DNA from: Actinomycetota bacterium
GTDB lineage: Bacteria > Actinomycetota > Acidimicrobiia > IMCC26256 > VFJJ01
Reading direction: 5' to 3'
Assembly (NCBI GenBank): GCA_009886115.1
Contig: VFJJ01000042.1
Location: 1-60,288, forward strand
Length of the DNA stretch: 60,288 nucleotides
In this document: positions 10,486 through 19,308 of the stretch, piece by piece
Layout of the letters: every line of letters begins with the position of its first letter
Numbering within the stretch: position 1 is the first letter of the stretch
Translations under genes and position numbers: made by a program
The notes under the pieces: generated by a model
The model's input: the letters and a program-made list of their open reading frames with translations, nothing else
Told to the model about the DNA's origin: nothing
Database searches by the model: none

Positions 10486-10564
10486 GCGTGGTGGTCAGCC
10501 GCCTGTGCCGGGCCGATAGCCTCAGCGCACGTTCGGCAGCAACCACGACCAACGAGGGCCGTCG

Positions 10565-11869
10565 ATGATCTCCCGCTTGCAGAACATCTTCCGGGTCGCC
10601 GACCTGCGCAACAAGGTTCTGTTCACGATCCTCATCGTCGCGGTCTACCGCCTGGGATCGCACGTCCCGGCTCCCTACGTCGCGTTCGACCAGATCCAGG
10701 CGCTCAAGGAGTCGGCCGAGGACGGTGGCGGCGTCGCCCTTTTGAACCTGTTCTCGGGCGGGGCGCTCACCAACGTGGCCATCTTCGCTCTCGGGATCAT
10801 GCCGTACATCACGTCGTCGATCATCATGCAGTTGCTGTCGGTGGTGATCCCCAAGATCGAGCAGTGGCAGAGCGAGGGCCAGCCCGGTCAGAAGAAGATC
10901 ACGCAGGCGACGCGATACATGACCGTTTCGCTGGCGCTACTCCAATCGACGGGCATCGTGTTCGCGCTGCACAACGGCTCGGGCGGCTTCTTCTTCAACA
11001 ACAACCGGGGCCTCGACCTCATCCCGAACTTCAACACCTGGCGCGTGATGCTCATCGTGATCACGCTCACAGCCGGGACCGCGTTCATCATGTGGCTGGG
11101 CGAGCTCATCAGCCAGCGGGGCATCGGCAACGGCATGTCGATCCTGATCTTCGCCTCGGTGGTCTCGCGTCTGCCCGCTGACGGCTCGGCGATCTGGTCG
11201 GAGAAGAGCATCTTCACGTTCTTCGTGGTCATCGCCATGGCCATCGCCATGATCGTCGGGATCGTCTTCGTCGAGTCGGGCCAACGTCGGATCCCTGTCC
11301 AGTTCGCCAAGCGGGTCGTCGGGCGCCGGATGTACGGGGGCCAGAGCACCTACATCCCGCTCAAGGTGAACCAGTCGGGCGTGATCCCCATCATCTTCGC
11401 CAGCTCGGTGCTGTACTTCCCGACGCTCATCTCGAGCTCGCTGCCCTGGGACTGGCTCGGCAACAACATCGACAAATACTTCGTGGGTCAGGGCCAGACG
11501 AGCTGGATCTACATCGTCTTCTACACGGCGCTCATCATCTTCTTCGCCTACTTCTACACGGCGATCAGCTTCAACCCGGCGCAACAGGCCGACATCATCC
11601 GACGTCAGGGTGGGTTCATCCCCGGAATCCGTCCGGGCCCGCCGACCGAGGCCTACCTGGGCAAGACGCTGAACCGCATCACCCTGCCCGGCTCGGCGTT
11701 CCTCGCCGCGATCGCCCTGGTCCCGTTGCTCGTCTTCAAGTTCTGGGACATCAGCCAGTTCCCGTTCGGGGGCACGTCGATCCTCATCACCGTCGGCGTG
11801 GCGCTCGAGACGATGAAGCAGATCGACAGTCAGCTGATGATGCGCAACTACGAGGGGTTCCTGGCCTAG
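10565..11869 (+). CDS. secY: Preprotein translocase subunit SecY
   Basis: The 434-residue membrane protein forms the Sec channel with SecE and SecG. Clear family blocks are VYRLGSHVPAP in the first segment, NLFSGGALTNVAIFALGIMPYI around residue 65-85, WLGELISQRGIGNGMSILIF, and the C-terminal FIPGIRPGPPTEAYL cytoplasmic loop that contacts SecA and ribosomes. Ten hydrophobic segments can be followed. GAGGGC precedes the ATG. Its place after rplO and before adk is standard. Confidence 0.98.
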   Translation: MISRLQNIFRVADLRNKVLFTILIVAVYRLGSHVPAPYVAFDQIQALKESAEDGGGVALLNLFSGGALTNVAIFALGIMPYITSSIIMQLLSVVIPKIEQWQSEGQPGQKKITQATRYMTVSLALLQSTGIVFALHNGSGGFFFNNNRGLDLIPNFNTWRVMLIVITLTAGTAFIMWLGELISQRGIGNGMSILIFASVVSRLPADGSAIWSEKSIFTFFVVIAMAIAMIVGIVFVESGQRRIPVQFAKRVVGRRMYGGQSTYIPLKVNQSGVIPIIFASSVLYFPTLISSSLPWDWLGNNIDKYFVGQGQTSWIYIVFYTALIIFFAYFYTAISFNPAQQADIIRRQGGFIPGIRPGPPTEAYLGKTLNRITLPGSAFLAAIALVPLLVFKFWDISQFPFGGTSILITVGVALETMKQIDSQLMMRNYEGFLA

Positions 11870-11899
11870 CGGCCAGGAACGCGCCCACGGCCGTCACGG

Positions 11900-12553
11900 A
11901 TGCGATTGCTCATATTCGGCAAGCAGGGGGCCGGCAAGGGCACCCAGGCCGTCCGGCTGGCCGAGCACTTCTCGATCCCGCACATCTCCACGGGCGACAT
12001 GTTCCGCTCCGCTGTCCGCGAAGGCACCGAGTTCGGCCGCAGGGCCAAGGAGTTCATGGACGCCGGAGAGCTCGTACCCGACTCGGTGGTGCTGGGCATG
12101 GTGCGCGAGCGCTTGGCCCGTCCCGATGCCGAGCACGGGTTCCTGCTCGACGGCTTTCCTCGGACGTTGCCCCAGGCGCACGGGCTGCGTGAGGTCGTGG
12201 GCGAGGACGGACTCGATCGCGTCATCGAGCTCGCGGTACCGACCGAGGCGGTGGTCGAGCGCATCAGCGGCCGCCGGGTCTGCGCCGACTGCGGCGCCAC
12301 GTACCACGTCACCGCACCGCCGCGCCAGGGCTGGGGCCATTGCGACCAGTGCGGTGGATCGCAGGTCGTCCAGCGAGACGACGACAACGAGCTCGCCGTG
12401 CGCCGCCGGCTGGCAATCTACGAGCGCGAGACCGCTCCGCTCGCCGACTACTACGCCGACGGGAACCTGCTGGCCCGAGTCGACGGGGTGGGCGATCCCG
12501 ACGAGGTCTTCGTACGAATCCTGACGGCGGTCGGCGGTCGAACATCGTCGTGA
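11900..12553 (+). CDS. adk: Adenylate kinase
   Basis: Interconverts ATP, AMP and ADP. The 217-residue enzyme has the P-loop GKQGAGKGTQ, the AMP-binding ISTGDMFRSAV, and DGFPRT. The LID domain (about residues 120-160) carries CADC and CDQC pairs, the zinc-binding long form. The ATG is 30 bases after secY and has no convincing ribosome binding site, so expression may rely on coupling. The methionine aminopeptidase gene that usually follows is not present here. Confidence 0.97.
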   Translation: MRLLIFGKQGAGKGTQAVRLAEHFSIPHISTGDMFRSAVREGTEFGRRAKEFMDAGELVPDSVVLGMVRERLARPDAEHGFLLDGFPRTLPQAHGLREVVGEDGLDRVIELAVPTEAVVERISGRRVCADCGATYHVTAPPRQGWGHCDQCGGSQVVQRDDDNELAVRRRLAIYERETAPLADYYADGNLLARVDGVGDPDEVFVRILTAVGGRTSS

Positions 12554-12582
12554 CCGAGTCGAGCCATCGCGCCGCGATGGTC

Positions 12583-12588
12583 TAGTAT
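12583..12588 (+). promoter_or_regulatory. Possible -10 element before infA
   Basis: TAGTAT, about 60 bases upstream of the infA start, is the only AT-rich hexamer in the 95-base gap after adk and resembles a sigma-A -10. No good -35 lies at 16-18 bases. It could drive the infA-rpmJ-rpsM-rpsK-rpsD-rpoA part of the locus separately from the upstream genes. Confidence 0.3.
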
Positions 12589-12648
12589 CACCAGTCGGCT
12601 CGGGCGCGTTCTACGCGCTTGGGGCCCAAACGTTTCCGGAGGCTCCCC

Positions 12649-12876
12649 CTGGCAAAGCAGAAAAACGACGCCATCCTGGTCGAGGGCACGGTGATCGAGT
12701 CACTCCCCAACGCCATGTTCCGCGTCGAGCTCGACAACAACAAGCATGAGGTCTTGGCGCACATCTCGGGGAAGATGCGGATGCACTACATCCGGATCTT
12801 GCCGGGCGATCGTGTCCAGGTGGAGCTCACCCCCTACGACCTGGCCCGAGGTCGTATCACGTATCGCTACAAGTAA
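12649..12876 (+). CDS. infA: Translation initiation factor IF-1, apparent CTG start
   Basis: IF-1 binds the ribosomal A site during initiation. The 75-residue OB-fold protein has [42 protein letters not shown] and [18 protein letters not shown], so identity is certain. No ATG, GTG or TTG lies at the expected N terminus. A CTG at 12649 gives the canonical (M)AKQKNDAI start and has a perfect GGAGG six bases upstream. The nearest other option, TTG at 12619, would add [10 protein letters not shown] and has no binding site. CTG initiation is therefore the best reading, though proof needs protein data. Confidence 0.93.
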   Translation: MAKQKNDAILVEGTVIESLPNAMFRVELDNNKHEVLAHISGKMRMHYIRILPGDRVQVELTPYDLARGRITYRYK

Positions 12877-12894
12877 TCAGACACGGGGACTTCA

Positions 12895-13008
12895 ATGAAG
12901 GTTCGGCCCAGCGTCAAGCCGATCTGTGAGAAATGCAAGGTGATCCGCCGTCACGGCCGGGTCATGGTCATCTGCGCTGACCCGCGCCACAAGCAGCGTC
13001 AAGGCTGA
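12895..13008 (+). CDS. rpmJ: 50S ribosomal protein L36
   Basis: A 37-residue protein, [19 protein letters not shown] at the start and [11 protein letters not shown] at the end. Cysteines 11, 14 and 27 with histidine 32 form the zinc ribbon of the C+ form. It lies 18 bases after infA and 12 bases before rpsM, the standard position. Confidence 0.97.
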   Translation: MKVRPSVKPICEKCKVIRRHGRVMVICADPRHKQRQG

Positions 13009-13020
13009 GGAAACCGCCCC

Positions 13021-13398
13021 ATGGCACGAATCTCCGGAGTCGACATCCCCCGCGAGAAGCGGTTGGAGATCGCACTCACCTACATCTTCGGCATCGGCAG
13101 GTCGACCGCACGTCAGGTGTGCGAGGGGACCGGTATCTCGGTCGACACCCGGGTGCGCAACCTGACCGAGGACGAGGTCTCCCGTCTCCGTACGTTCATC
13201 GACGCCAACGTCAAGGTCGAGGGTGACCTGAGGCGCGAGGTCGCTCAGGACATCAAGCGGAAGATGGAGATCGGCTGCTACCAGGGTCTGCGCCATCGGC
13301 GTGGCCTGCCGGTCCGGGGTCAACGAACGCGAACCAACGCCCGGACCCGCAAGGGCCCGAAGAAGACGGTCGCGGGCAAGAAGAAGGTCCGCAAGTAG
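13021..13398 (+). CDS. rpsM: 30S ribosomal protein S13
   Basis: S13 forms the subunit bridge with L5 and contacts P-site tRNA. The 125-residue protein starts [21 protein letters not shown], has the helix-hairpin [15 protein letters not shown], and ends in [36 protein letters not shown] lies 8-10 bases before the ATG. A 153-base gap follows, longer than usual before rpsK. Confidence 0.98.
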   Translation: MARISGVDIPREKRLEIALTYIFGIGRSTARQVCEGTGISVDTRVRNLTEDEVSRLRTFIDANVKVEGDLRREVAQDIKRKMEIGCYQGLRHRRGLPVRGQRTRTNARTRKGPKKTVAGKKKVRK

Positions 13399-13551
13399 TC
13401 CACGCCGTCACTGTCATCAGCGTGTGGTCGCGCTCGTCTTCGAGAGTGACCACGACGCCGCACCGGGGCCGAGGGTGTACCCGATGTGGCGACATCCGGT
13501 CGGAAGCTCGACCGTGAACACACCCACAGAACACGAGTGAGGAAGTTTTCC

Positions 13552-13950
13552 GTGGCGAAACCCAAGCCCGGTGGTCGCCGTCCCCGTCGTCGCGAACGAA
13601 AGAACGTGGCGTACGGAGTGGCCCACATCAAGTCGTCGTTCAACAACACGATCATCTCGATCACCGATCACCAGGGCAACACGGTCTCGTGGGCCTCGGC
13701 TGGCAACGTCGGGTTCAAGGGATCCCGCAAGTCGACCCCGTTCGCCGCGCAGCTCGCGGCCGAGGCGGCAGCCCGCCGGGCCATGGAGCACGGTGTGCGC
13801 AAGGTCGACGTCGTCGTGAAGGGCCCCGGTTCGGGCCGTGAGACCGCGATCCGATCCCTGCAGAACGTGGGCATCGAGGTCGCCGGGATCAAGGACGTGA
13901 CCCCGGTTCCGCACAACGGCTGCCGTCCGAAGAAGCGCCGTCGGGTCTGA
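13552..13950 (+). CDS. rpsK: 30S ribosomal protein S11
   Basis: S11 lies on the platform next to the mRNA exit. The 132-residue product contains [21 protein letters not shown], the [26 protein letters not shown] block and the C-terminal [18 protein letters not shown]. The GTG at 13552 has AGGAA seven bases upstream and gives the family N terminus ([17 protein letters not shown]). A longer ATG start at 13486 would add 22 residues without family support. Confidence 0.96.
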   Translation: MAKPKPGGRRPRRRERKNVAYGVAHIKSSFNNTIISITDHQGNTVSWASAGNVGFKGSRKSTPFAAQLAAEAAARRAMEHGVRKVDVVVKGPGSGRETAIRSLQNVGIEVAGIKDVTPVPHNGCRPKKRRRV

Positions 13951-14007
13951 CGACCCCCCGCTTCGACGACCCCAGCCCGCCACCTCTGGTTCGGAGGAAC
14001 ATTCATC

Positions 14008-14631
14008 ATGGCTCGTTACACGGGTCCCGTCTGCCGCTTGTGTCGACGGGAACGCATGAAGCTCTATCTCAAGGGCCCCAAGTGCGATACCAGCAAGTGC
14101 CCCATCGAGCGCCGGCCCTACCCGCCGGGTCAGCACGGTCGGGGTCGGCTGCGCGAGACCGAGTATCTGCTCCAGCTCCGTGAGAAGCAGAAGGCCCGTC
14201 GCATCTACGGGGTGCTCGAGCGCCAGTTCCGCACGATGTACCAGGAAGCGGCCAGGCAGCAGGGGATCACGGGTGAGAACCTGTTGCGTCTCCTCGAGAC
14301 CCGCCTCGACAACGTCGTGTACCGCGCGACGTTCGCGTCGAGCCGCAACCAGGCGCGACAGTTCGTCCGGCATGGTCACGTCAACGTGAACGGCAAGCGG
14401 GTGACGATCCCGTCGTACCACCTGCGCAAGGGCGACGTGGTCTCGGTCCGGTCGAAGTCACGCGAGATGATCGTGCTGCGGCACAACCTCGACACGATCT
14501 CCCGAGCCGTGCCTCACTGGCTGGAGTTCGACGCGACAGACTTCAAGATCACGGTCCGCGAGATGCCGATTCGCGAGCAGATCGACATCCCGGTGCGCGA
14601 GCAGCTCATCGTCGAGCTCTACTCGAAGTGA
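14008..14631 (+). CDS. rpsD: 30S ribosomal protein S4, cysteine form
   Basis: S4 nucleates 30S assembly and helps decoding fidelity. The 207-residue protein has four cysteines at 9, 12, 26 and 31 (CRLC, CDTSKC), a zinc site in this subtype. Other signatures are PYPPGQHG, the S4 RNA-binding domain LETRLDNVVYRATFASSRNQARQFV and VNVNGKRVTIPSY. A strong GGAGGAAC lies upstream of the ATG. S4 often represses the alpha operon, but no known binding fold was identified here. Confidence 0.98.
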   Translation: MARYTGPVCRLCRRERMKLYLKGPKCDTSKCPIERRPYPPGQHGRGRLRETEYLLQLREKQKARRIYGVLERQFRTMYQEAARQQGITGENLLRLLETRLDNVVYRATFASSRNQARQFVRHGHVNVNGKRVTIPSYHLRKGDVVSVRSKSREMIVLRHNLDTISRAVPHWLEFDATDFKITVREMPIREQIDIPVREQLIVELYSK

Positions 14632-14773
14632 CGCTCTCGAAGTCGATGCGTCTCTCCGGCTGCCGCAGCCACGTCGCACCAGCCGTCATCCAGGTCCCAC
14701 GGCGGACATCGATCGCCTTCACCATCACCATCGCGACCCGAGTTTCATCGGGGTCGACACACGAGGGAGCGCC

Positions 14774-15712
14774 ATGCTGATCATCCAGCGCCCGACCGTC
14801 GAGGCTCTCGGCGAGGCCGAGGGCAATCGCCAGAGGTTCGCGATCTCACCGCTCGAGCCGGGATTCGGGGCCACATTGGGAAACAGCCTGCGGCGGACGC
14901 TGCTGTCGTCCATCCCGGGTGCCGCCATCACGCAGATCCGATTCGACGAGGCATTGCACGAGTTCGACACCATCCCCGGTGTCAAGGAAGACGCGACCGA
15001 CATCATCTTGAACCTCAAGGATGTGGTGTTGCGCTCGGAGGCCGAGGACGCCGTCACCCTGCGTCTCGACAAGCGCGGTCCCGGCGAGATCACCGCCGGC
15101 GACATCCAGACGACGTCCGACGTGGAGATCCTCAACCCGGGTCTGCACATCGCGACGCTCAACGGCAAGGGCCGCCTCGCCGCCGACATCACCGTGGAGC
15201 AGGGCCGGGGCTACCTCTCCGCTGAGCGCGGCCGGCGTTCGTCGACCATCGGGCTCATCCCGGTCGACGCCATCTACTCGCCGGTGCGACGGGTGGCGTT
15301 CACGATCGAGCCGACCCGGGTCGAGCAGGCCACGAACTACGACCGTCTGATCCTCGACATCGAGACCGACGGATCGGTCACGCCGAGCGACGCCTTGTCG
15401 TCGGCCGGCAAGACGCTCCGCTCGCTCATCGATCTCGTGGCCGAGATGTCGGCCGAGGCTCGCGGCCTCGAGCTCGGTGACACGGCGGTGTCGTCGAACT
15501 CGCCGCCCGAGCTCGACCTGGCGATCGAGGAGCTCGATCTGTCGGAGCGTCCTCGGAACTGTCTCAAGCGGGCTCAGGTCGATACGATCGGCCAGCTCAT
15601 CGAGAAGAGCGAGGAGGATCTCCTGGCGATCACCAACTTTGGCCAGAAGTCCCTCGAAGAGGTCATCCAGAAGCTCGACGAGCGCGGCCTCTCGCTGCGC
15701 GTGAAGGACTGA
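14774..15712 (+). CDS. rpoA: RNA polymerase alpha subunit
   Basis: The 312-residue subunit has the N-terminal dimerisation domain (EPGFGATLGNSLRRTLLSSIPGAA at residues ~30-55) and the C-terminal DNA- and activator-binding domain from about residue 245 (LSERPRNCLKRAQVDTIGQLIEKSEEDLLAITNFGQKSLEEV). The ATG is preceded by GAGGGAG. The 142-base gap after rpsD contains a GACCCGA/TCGGGGTC hairpin with one bulged base around 14736-14757. Gene order rpsD-rpoA-rplQ is standard. Confidence 0.98.
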   Translation: MLIIQRPTVEALGEAEGNRQRFAISPLEPGFGATLGNSLRRTLLSSIPGAAITQIRFDEALHEFDTIPGVKEDATDIILNLKDVVLRSEAEDAVTLRLDKRGPGEITAGDIQTTSDVEILNPGLHIATLNGKGRLAADITVEQGRGYLSAERGRRSSTIGLIPVDAIYSPVRRVAFTIEPTRVEQATNYDRLILDIETDGSVTPSDALSSAGKTLRSLIDLVAEMSAEARGLELGDTAVSSNSPPELDLAIEELDLSERPRNCLKRAQVDTIGQLIEKSEEDLLAITNFGQKSLEEVIQKLDERGLSLRVKD

Positions 15713-15718
15713 TCGACG

Positions 15719-16069
15719 ATGCCGCGTCCGAAGAAGGGCCCGCGCTTTGGGCACAGCCCGGCGCACCACAAGCTCATGTTGGCCAACCTGGCGGCGCACT
15801 TCTTCGCCGCTGAGGGAATCGTGACGACCGAGGCCAAGGCCAAGGTCCTACGCCCCTACGTCGAGAAGCTCATCACCAAGGCCAAGAAGGGCGGCGTGCA
15901 CCAGCAGCGTCTCGTCGTGGCCACCATCCACGACAAGGACATCGCGCACAAGCTCTTCGCCGAGATCGGGCCCCGCTACGAGGACCGCAACGGCGGGTAC
16001 ACGCGGATCTTGAAGCTGGGGCCCCGTGCCGGTGACAACGCGCCCATGGCGCGCCTCGAGCTGGTCTGA
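15719..16069 (+). CDS. rplQ: 50S ribosomal protein L17
   Basis: A 116-residue L17, which binds near the tunnel exit. It begins with [27 protein letters not shown] and contains [22 protein letters not shown] and the [26 protein letters not shown] block, all diagnostic. It ends the ribosomal part of the locus and is followed by a GC-rich hairpin. Confidence 0.98.
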   Translation: MPRPKKGPRFGHSPAHHKLMLANLAAHFFAAEGIVTTEAKAKVLRPYVEKLITKAKKGGVHQQRLVVATIHDKDIAHKLFAEIGPRYEDRNGGYTRILKLGPRAGDNAPMARLELV

Positions 16070-16077
16070 TCGACGTC

Positions 16078-16108
16078 GCCGGCCCAGACCCCTCGGGGGC
16101 GGGCCGGC
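16078..16108 (+). terminator. GC-rich hairpin after rplQ
   Basis: GCCGGCCC pairs perfectly with GGGCCGGC across 15 bases, and the loop itself can pair ACCCC with GGGG. There is no T run, as in many actinobacterial terminators. It begins nine bases after the rplQ stop and ends 29 bases before the truA start, so it may attenuate readthrough into truA. Confidence 0.5.
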
Positions 16109-16137
16109 TCGGGTTCGACCGGGAAGGGACCGAGCGG

Positions 16138-16905
16138 GTGACCCTGTTCGACGCTGGAGGCCGCTCGAAGCTGAAGCTCGTCGTCGCCTACGACGGCACC
16201 GACTTCCACGGCTTCGCGGCCCAGCCCGATCAACGGACGGTGGCCGGCGTCATGGCCCGGGCGCTCGAGAAGGTCTTGCGTCATCCGATCGAGCTCACGT
16301 GCTCGGGGCGCACCGATGCCGGGGTGCACGCCTGGGGTCAGATCGTCTCGCTCGAAGCCGATCCCGGTGTCGATCCCTGGCGGCTCCGGTCGTCTCTCAA
16401 CGGGATCCTCGGCCCCGAGGTGGTCGTGCGGTCCTGCGAGCTCGTGACGCCCGATTTCGACGCGCGCTTCTCGGCTGTCTCGCGTTCGTACCGGTACACG
16501 ATCGTGAACCGTCCCGAACCCGATCCCTTCCTGGCACGGTTCGCGTGGTGGGTCCCCGATCCGCTCGACCTCGCCGCGCTCCGTCTGGCGGCCGATCCCT
16601 TCCTGGGCGAGCACGACTTCTCGGCGTTTTGCCGCAGGGGCCCCGAGGGCTCGACGAACGTCCGTCGGGTCCTCCGCTCGCAGTGGGTCGTCGAGCCCCA
16701 CGCGCCGGGGGTGTTGCGCTACGAGATCATGGCCAAGGCGTTCTGCTGGCAGATGGTGCGTTCGATCGTGGGCACCCTGATTGAGGTCGGTCGGGGCAAG
16801 CGGCGGCCGGGCGATCTCCGGGCGATCATGCTCTCGGGTGACCGGAACCAGTCGGGGCAGATGGCCCCGGCGCAGGGACTGTGCCTGTGGGACGTGGGTT
16901 TCTGA
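16138..16905 (+). CDS. truA: tRNA pseudouridine synthase TruA
   Basis: Makes pseudouridine at positions 38-40 of tRNA anticodon arms. The 255-residue protein has VAYDGTDFHGFAAQPDQRTV near the N terminus, the catalytic-aspartate motif CSGRTDAGVHAWGQ around residues 54-67, and the RSYRYTIVNR and CWQMVRSIVGTLIEVG blocks. It starts at GTG with GAAGGGA upstream. Position after rplQ is common in Gram-positive bacteria. Confidence 0.96.
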   Translation: MTLFDAGGRSKLKLVVAYDGTDFHGFAAQPDQRTVAGVMARALEKVLRHPIELTCSGRTDAGVHAWGQIVSLEADPGVDPWRLRSSLNGILGPEVVVRSCELVTPDFDARFSAVSRSYRYTIVNRPEPDPFLARFAWWVPDPLDLAALRLAADPFLGEHDFSAFCRRGPEGSTNVRRVLRSQWVVEPHAPGVLRYEIMAKAFCWQMVRSIVGTLIEVGRGKRRPGDLRAIMLSGDRNQSGQMAPAQGLCLWDVGF

Positions 16906-16942
16906 GGGCCCAGACCCGGTGCTCCCGGTAGCCTCCGGGGTG

Positions 16943-18064
16943 ATGAGTCGCAAGCTCGACGATCCGACGTTGCAGCGCTACTACGACCTCTGGGCCGACG
17001 AGGTGGCCGGGGTCGCGCTGTACCGCGACCTCGCGGAGGTGACCGAGGGCGAGCGGAGTGAGATCTTCCTCGGCCTCGCCGAGTCGGAGGAGCGCCACGT
17101 CAACCACTGGCGACGGATGCTCGAGCGGGCGGGGGTCACCGACCTGACTCCGCCGAAAGCGCCGGTGCGCAATCGCGTCCTGCGCCGGATGGCTCGACGA
17201 TTCGGCGCTGACGCGGTGGTACCGATCATCTTGCGGCAGGAGGCGTCGAACGCGGCCCGATACCGGAGCTTCGCCGCCGCGCCAAACATCTTCGCCGATC
17301 AGGAAGCAGCCAACTCCAAGGCCCTGGCGGCCATGTCGGGAGAGGCCGAAGGCGGCCAGATTCGCAGCTCGGAAGGTCGTCACCGTGGCGGCGGGGCCGG
17401 AGGATGGTTGCGGGCCACGGTGTTCGGGTTCAATGACGGCTTGGTGTCGAACCTGGGTCTGGTGATGGGCGCCGCGGGCGGGTCCGACAGTCGCCGGCTC
17501 GTTCTCTTGGTGGGGCTGGTGGGGCTGGTGGCCGGGGCGTTCTCGATGGCGAGTGGCGAATGGTTGTCGGTCTCGTCGCAGCGGGAGCTGTACGAGCGCG
17601 AAATCGCCATCGAGCGCGAGGAGCTGCTGCACGATCCGGCCGAGGAGGCCCGCGAGCTGGCGCTCATCTATCGGGCCAAGGGCATCCCCAAGGCGCAAGC
17701 CGACGCCCTGGTCGAGCAGATCATGTCCGATCCCGAAACGGCACTCGACACGCTCGCCCGGGAAGAGCTCGGGATCTCGCCGGGGGAGCTGGGCTCGCCC
17801 TGGGTGGCCGCGGGTTCGTCGATCCTGGCGTTCGGGTTGGGTGCGGTGATCCCGCTCGTGCCCTTCCTCTTCGGCTCGGGCCCGGCGATGCTGGCCGTCG
17901 CCGGGGCCGTCTCGGCGCTGGCGTTGTTCGGCGTGGGCATCGCGACCTCGGTGTTCACTGCTCGGGGCGCGGTGCGCACGGGGCTTCGGATGGTCCTCGT
18001 CGGCGCCTTGATCTCCGCGCTGACCTACGGCCTGGGCAGCCTCGTCGGCGCCTCCGTGGCGTGA
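16943..18064 (+). CDS. Ferritin-like domain fused to VIT1/CCC1-type iron/manganese transporter
   Basis: A two-part protein of 373 residues. The first ~135 residues are a rubrerythrin-like helical bundle with E20, the EERH motif at 49-52 and further glutamates in RQEASNAARY and DQEAANSKAL. From about residue 150 the VIT1 part begins with RATVFGFNDGLVSNLGLVMG, then membrane helices, the ASGEWLSVSSQRELYEREI cytoplasmic helices and three further membrane segments at the end. Such fusions (MbfA-type) export iron, using the ferritin-like part as sensor or oxidase; the substrate here is inferred. A GTG directly before the ATG is an alternative start. The stop overlaps the GTG of the next gene. Confidence 0.9.
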   Translation: MSRKLDDPTLQRYYDLWADEVAGVALYRDLAEVTEGERSEIFLGLAESEERHVNHWRRMLERAGVTDLTPPKAPVRNRVLRRMARRFGADAVVPIILRQEASNAARYRSFAAAPNIFADQEAANSKALAAMSGEAEGGQIRSSEGRHRGGGAGGWLRATVFGFNDGLVSNLGLVMGAAGGSDSRRLVLLVGLVGLVAGAFSMASGEWLSVSSQRELYEREIAIEREELLHDPAEEARELALIYRAKGIPKAQADALVEQIMSDPETALDTLAREELGISPGELGSPWVAAGSSILAFGLGAVIPLVPFLFGSGPAMLAVAGAVSALALFGVGIATSVFTARGAVRTGLRMVLVGALISALTYGLGSLVGASVA

Positions 18065-19308
18065 CCTTGCCGATCGGCCGCGGGGGTCGCCGACAGGAAC
18101 GGCGCGTCGACCCTGCCCTGCTGGCTGGGCAGCTCGTTCTGAACCTGGGCCTGGCGGCAGTGTTCTCGCTCCTCGCCGAGCTCCAGAACGAGTCGGGCTT
18201 CGCCGATTGGGGCCTGGGTCTCATCACCGGATCGGCCTTCCTCACCTCGTTGGTCACCCAGCTCAGCCTGGCCCGCTTCGCCGACCGCGGGCATGCTCGC
18301 CGTCTCCTCGTCGTCGGGCTGGTCGTCGGCGCGTTGAGCATGATCTGGTTCGCGTTCGGAACGACACTCTGGCAGCTCGTCGTGGCCCGAGCGCTCTACG
18401 GGGCCGCTGCCGGCCTGTTCGGACCGGCCAGCCGCCGGATCGCCGTCTCGGCCCGACCGGACAAGACCGGCGAGGTCCTCGGCCTGCTCGGCTCGGCGGC
18501 GGTGGCCGGCTTCCTGGTCGGACCCCCGGCCGCGGCGGGGCTGTTCGAGGCCTTCGGCGTGGAAGCGGCGTTCGTGATCCCCGCGCTGGCGATGCTCGTG
18601 TGCCTGCCGTTCGTCGCCCGTCTGGCCGAGCCGGCCCCGCATCCGCTCAGCGCCACCTCGGTGGGCGCCGTCGGCCGTCTGATACGCCAGCGGGGCGTGA
18701 TCGCCGCCGTGCTGGCCGGGGGCTCGTTCTTCCTCGCGTTCGGCATCTACGACTCGCTGTGGGCCCGCTTCATGGACGATCAGGGCGCCAGCACCGTGTT
18801 CATCGGGCTCTCGTTCACGGCGTACGCGTTCCCGGCGCTGTGTCTGGGAGCGTGGGGTGGACGAATCTCCGATCGATTCGGGGCCTGGCCGTCGACCCTG
18901 CTCGCCGTGGCGGCGACCGTCCCGTTCATCTTCGCCTACGGGTTCATCGGTGACATCTGGCTCCTCGCGGGCTTGGGAGTCGTGCAGTCGGCCGTCGACG
19001 TGATCGGCACGCCCGGGTCGCAGGCGGCGTTGGCCGAGCGGACACCACCGGAGGACCTGGCCGCCGGGCAGGGCCTCGGCGGGGCCTTCGGCACGCTGTG
19101 CGCGGCGATCGCCGGGTTCGCGTCGGGTCCGCTCTACGGCGCGGGCGGCCAGGAGCTGGCCTTTCCCATCGGCGCGGGGTTCATGGCCGCCGTCGCCCTG
19201 GCTGCCTGGCTCATCGGTCGGACCGCTCCGGTGATCGTGCGCCCGGGAGGGACGGGAGCCCCGGGAGGGACGGGCACCGGAGAGGCCTACTCGACCACGA
19301 CGGCGTAG
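18061..19308 (+). CDS. Major facilitator superfamily transporter
   Basis: A 415-residue protein with about 12 hydrophobic segments and the MFS loop 2-3 motif as LARFADRGHARRLL, repeated in weaker form as GAWGGRISDRFGAW in the second half. It starts at GTG overlapping the preceding stop (GTGA), so it is probably cotranslated with the VIT1 fusion. The substrate cannot be told. Its last 22 bases overlap the 3' end of ilvA, which comes from the other strand. The C-terminal tail is Gly/Thr rich, encoded by a short GGGAGGGACGGG duplication. Confidence 0.85.
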   Translation: MTLPIGRGGRRQERRVDPALLAGQLVLNLGLAAVFSLLAELQNESGFADWGLGLITGSAFLTSLVTQLSLARFADRGHARRLLVVGLVVGALSMIWFAFGTTLWQLVVARALYGAAAGLFGPASRRIAVSARPDKTGEVLGLLGSAAVAGFLVGPPAAAGLFEAFGVEAAFVIPALAMLVCLPFVARLAEPAPHPLSATSVGAVGRLIRQRGVIAAVLAGGSFFLAFGIYDSLWARFMDDQGASTVFIGLSFTAYAFPALCLGAWGGRISDRFGAWPSTLLAVAATVPFIFAYGFIGDIWLLAGLGVVQSAVDVIGTPGSQAALAERTPPEDLAAGQGLGGAFGTLCAAIAGFASGPLYGAGGQELAFPIGAGFMAAVALAAWLIGRTAPVIVRPGGTGAPGGTGTGEAYSTTTA

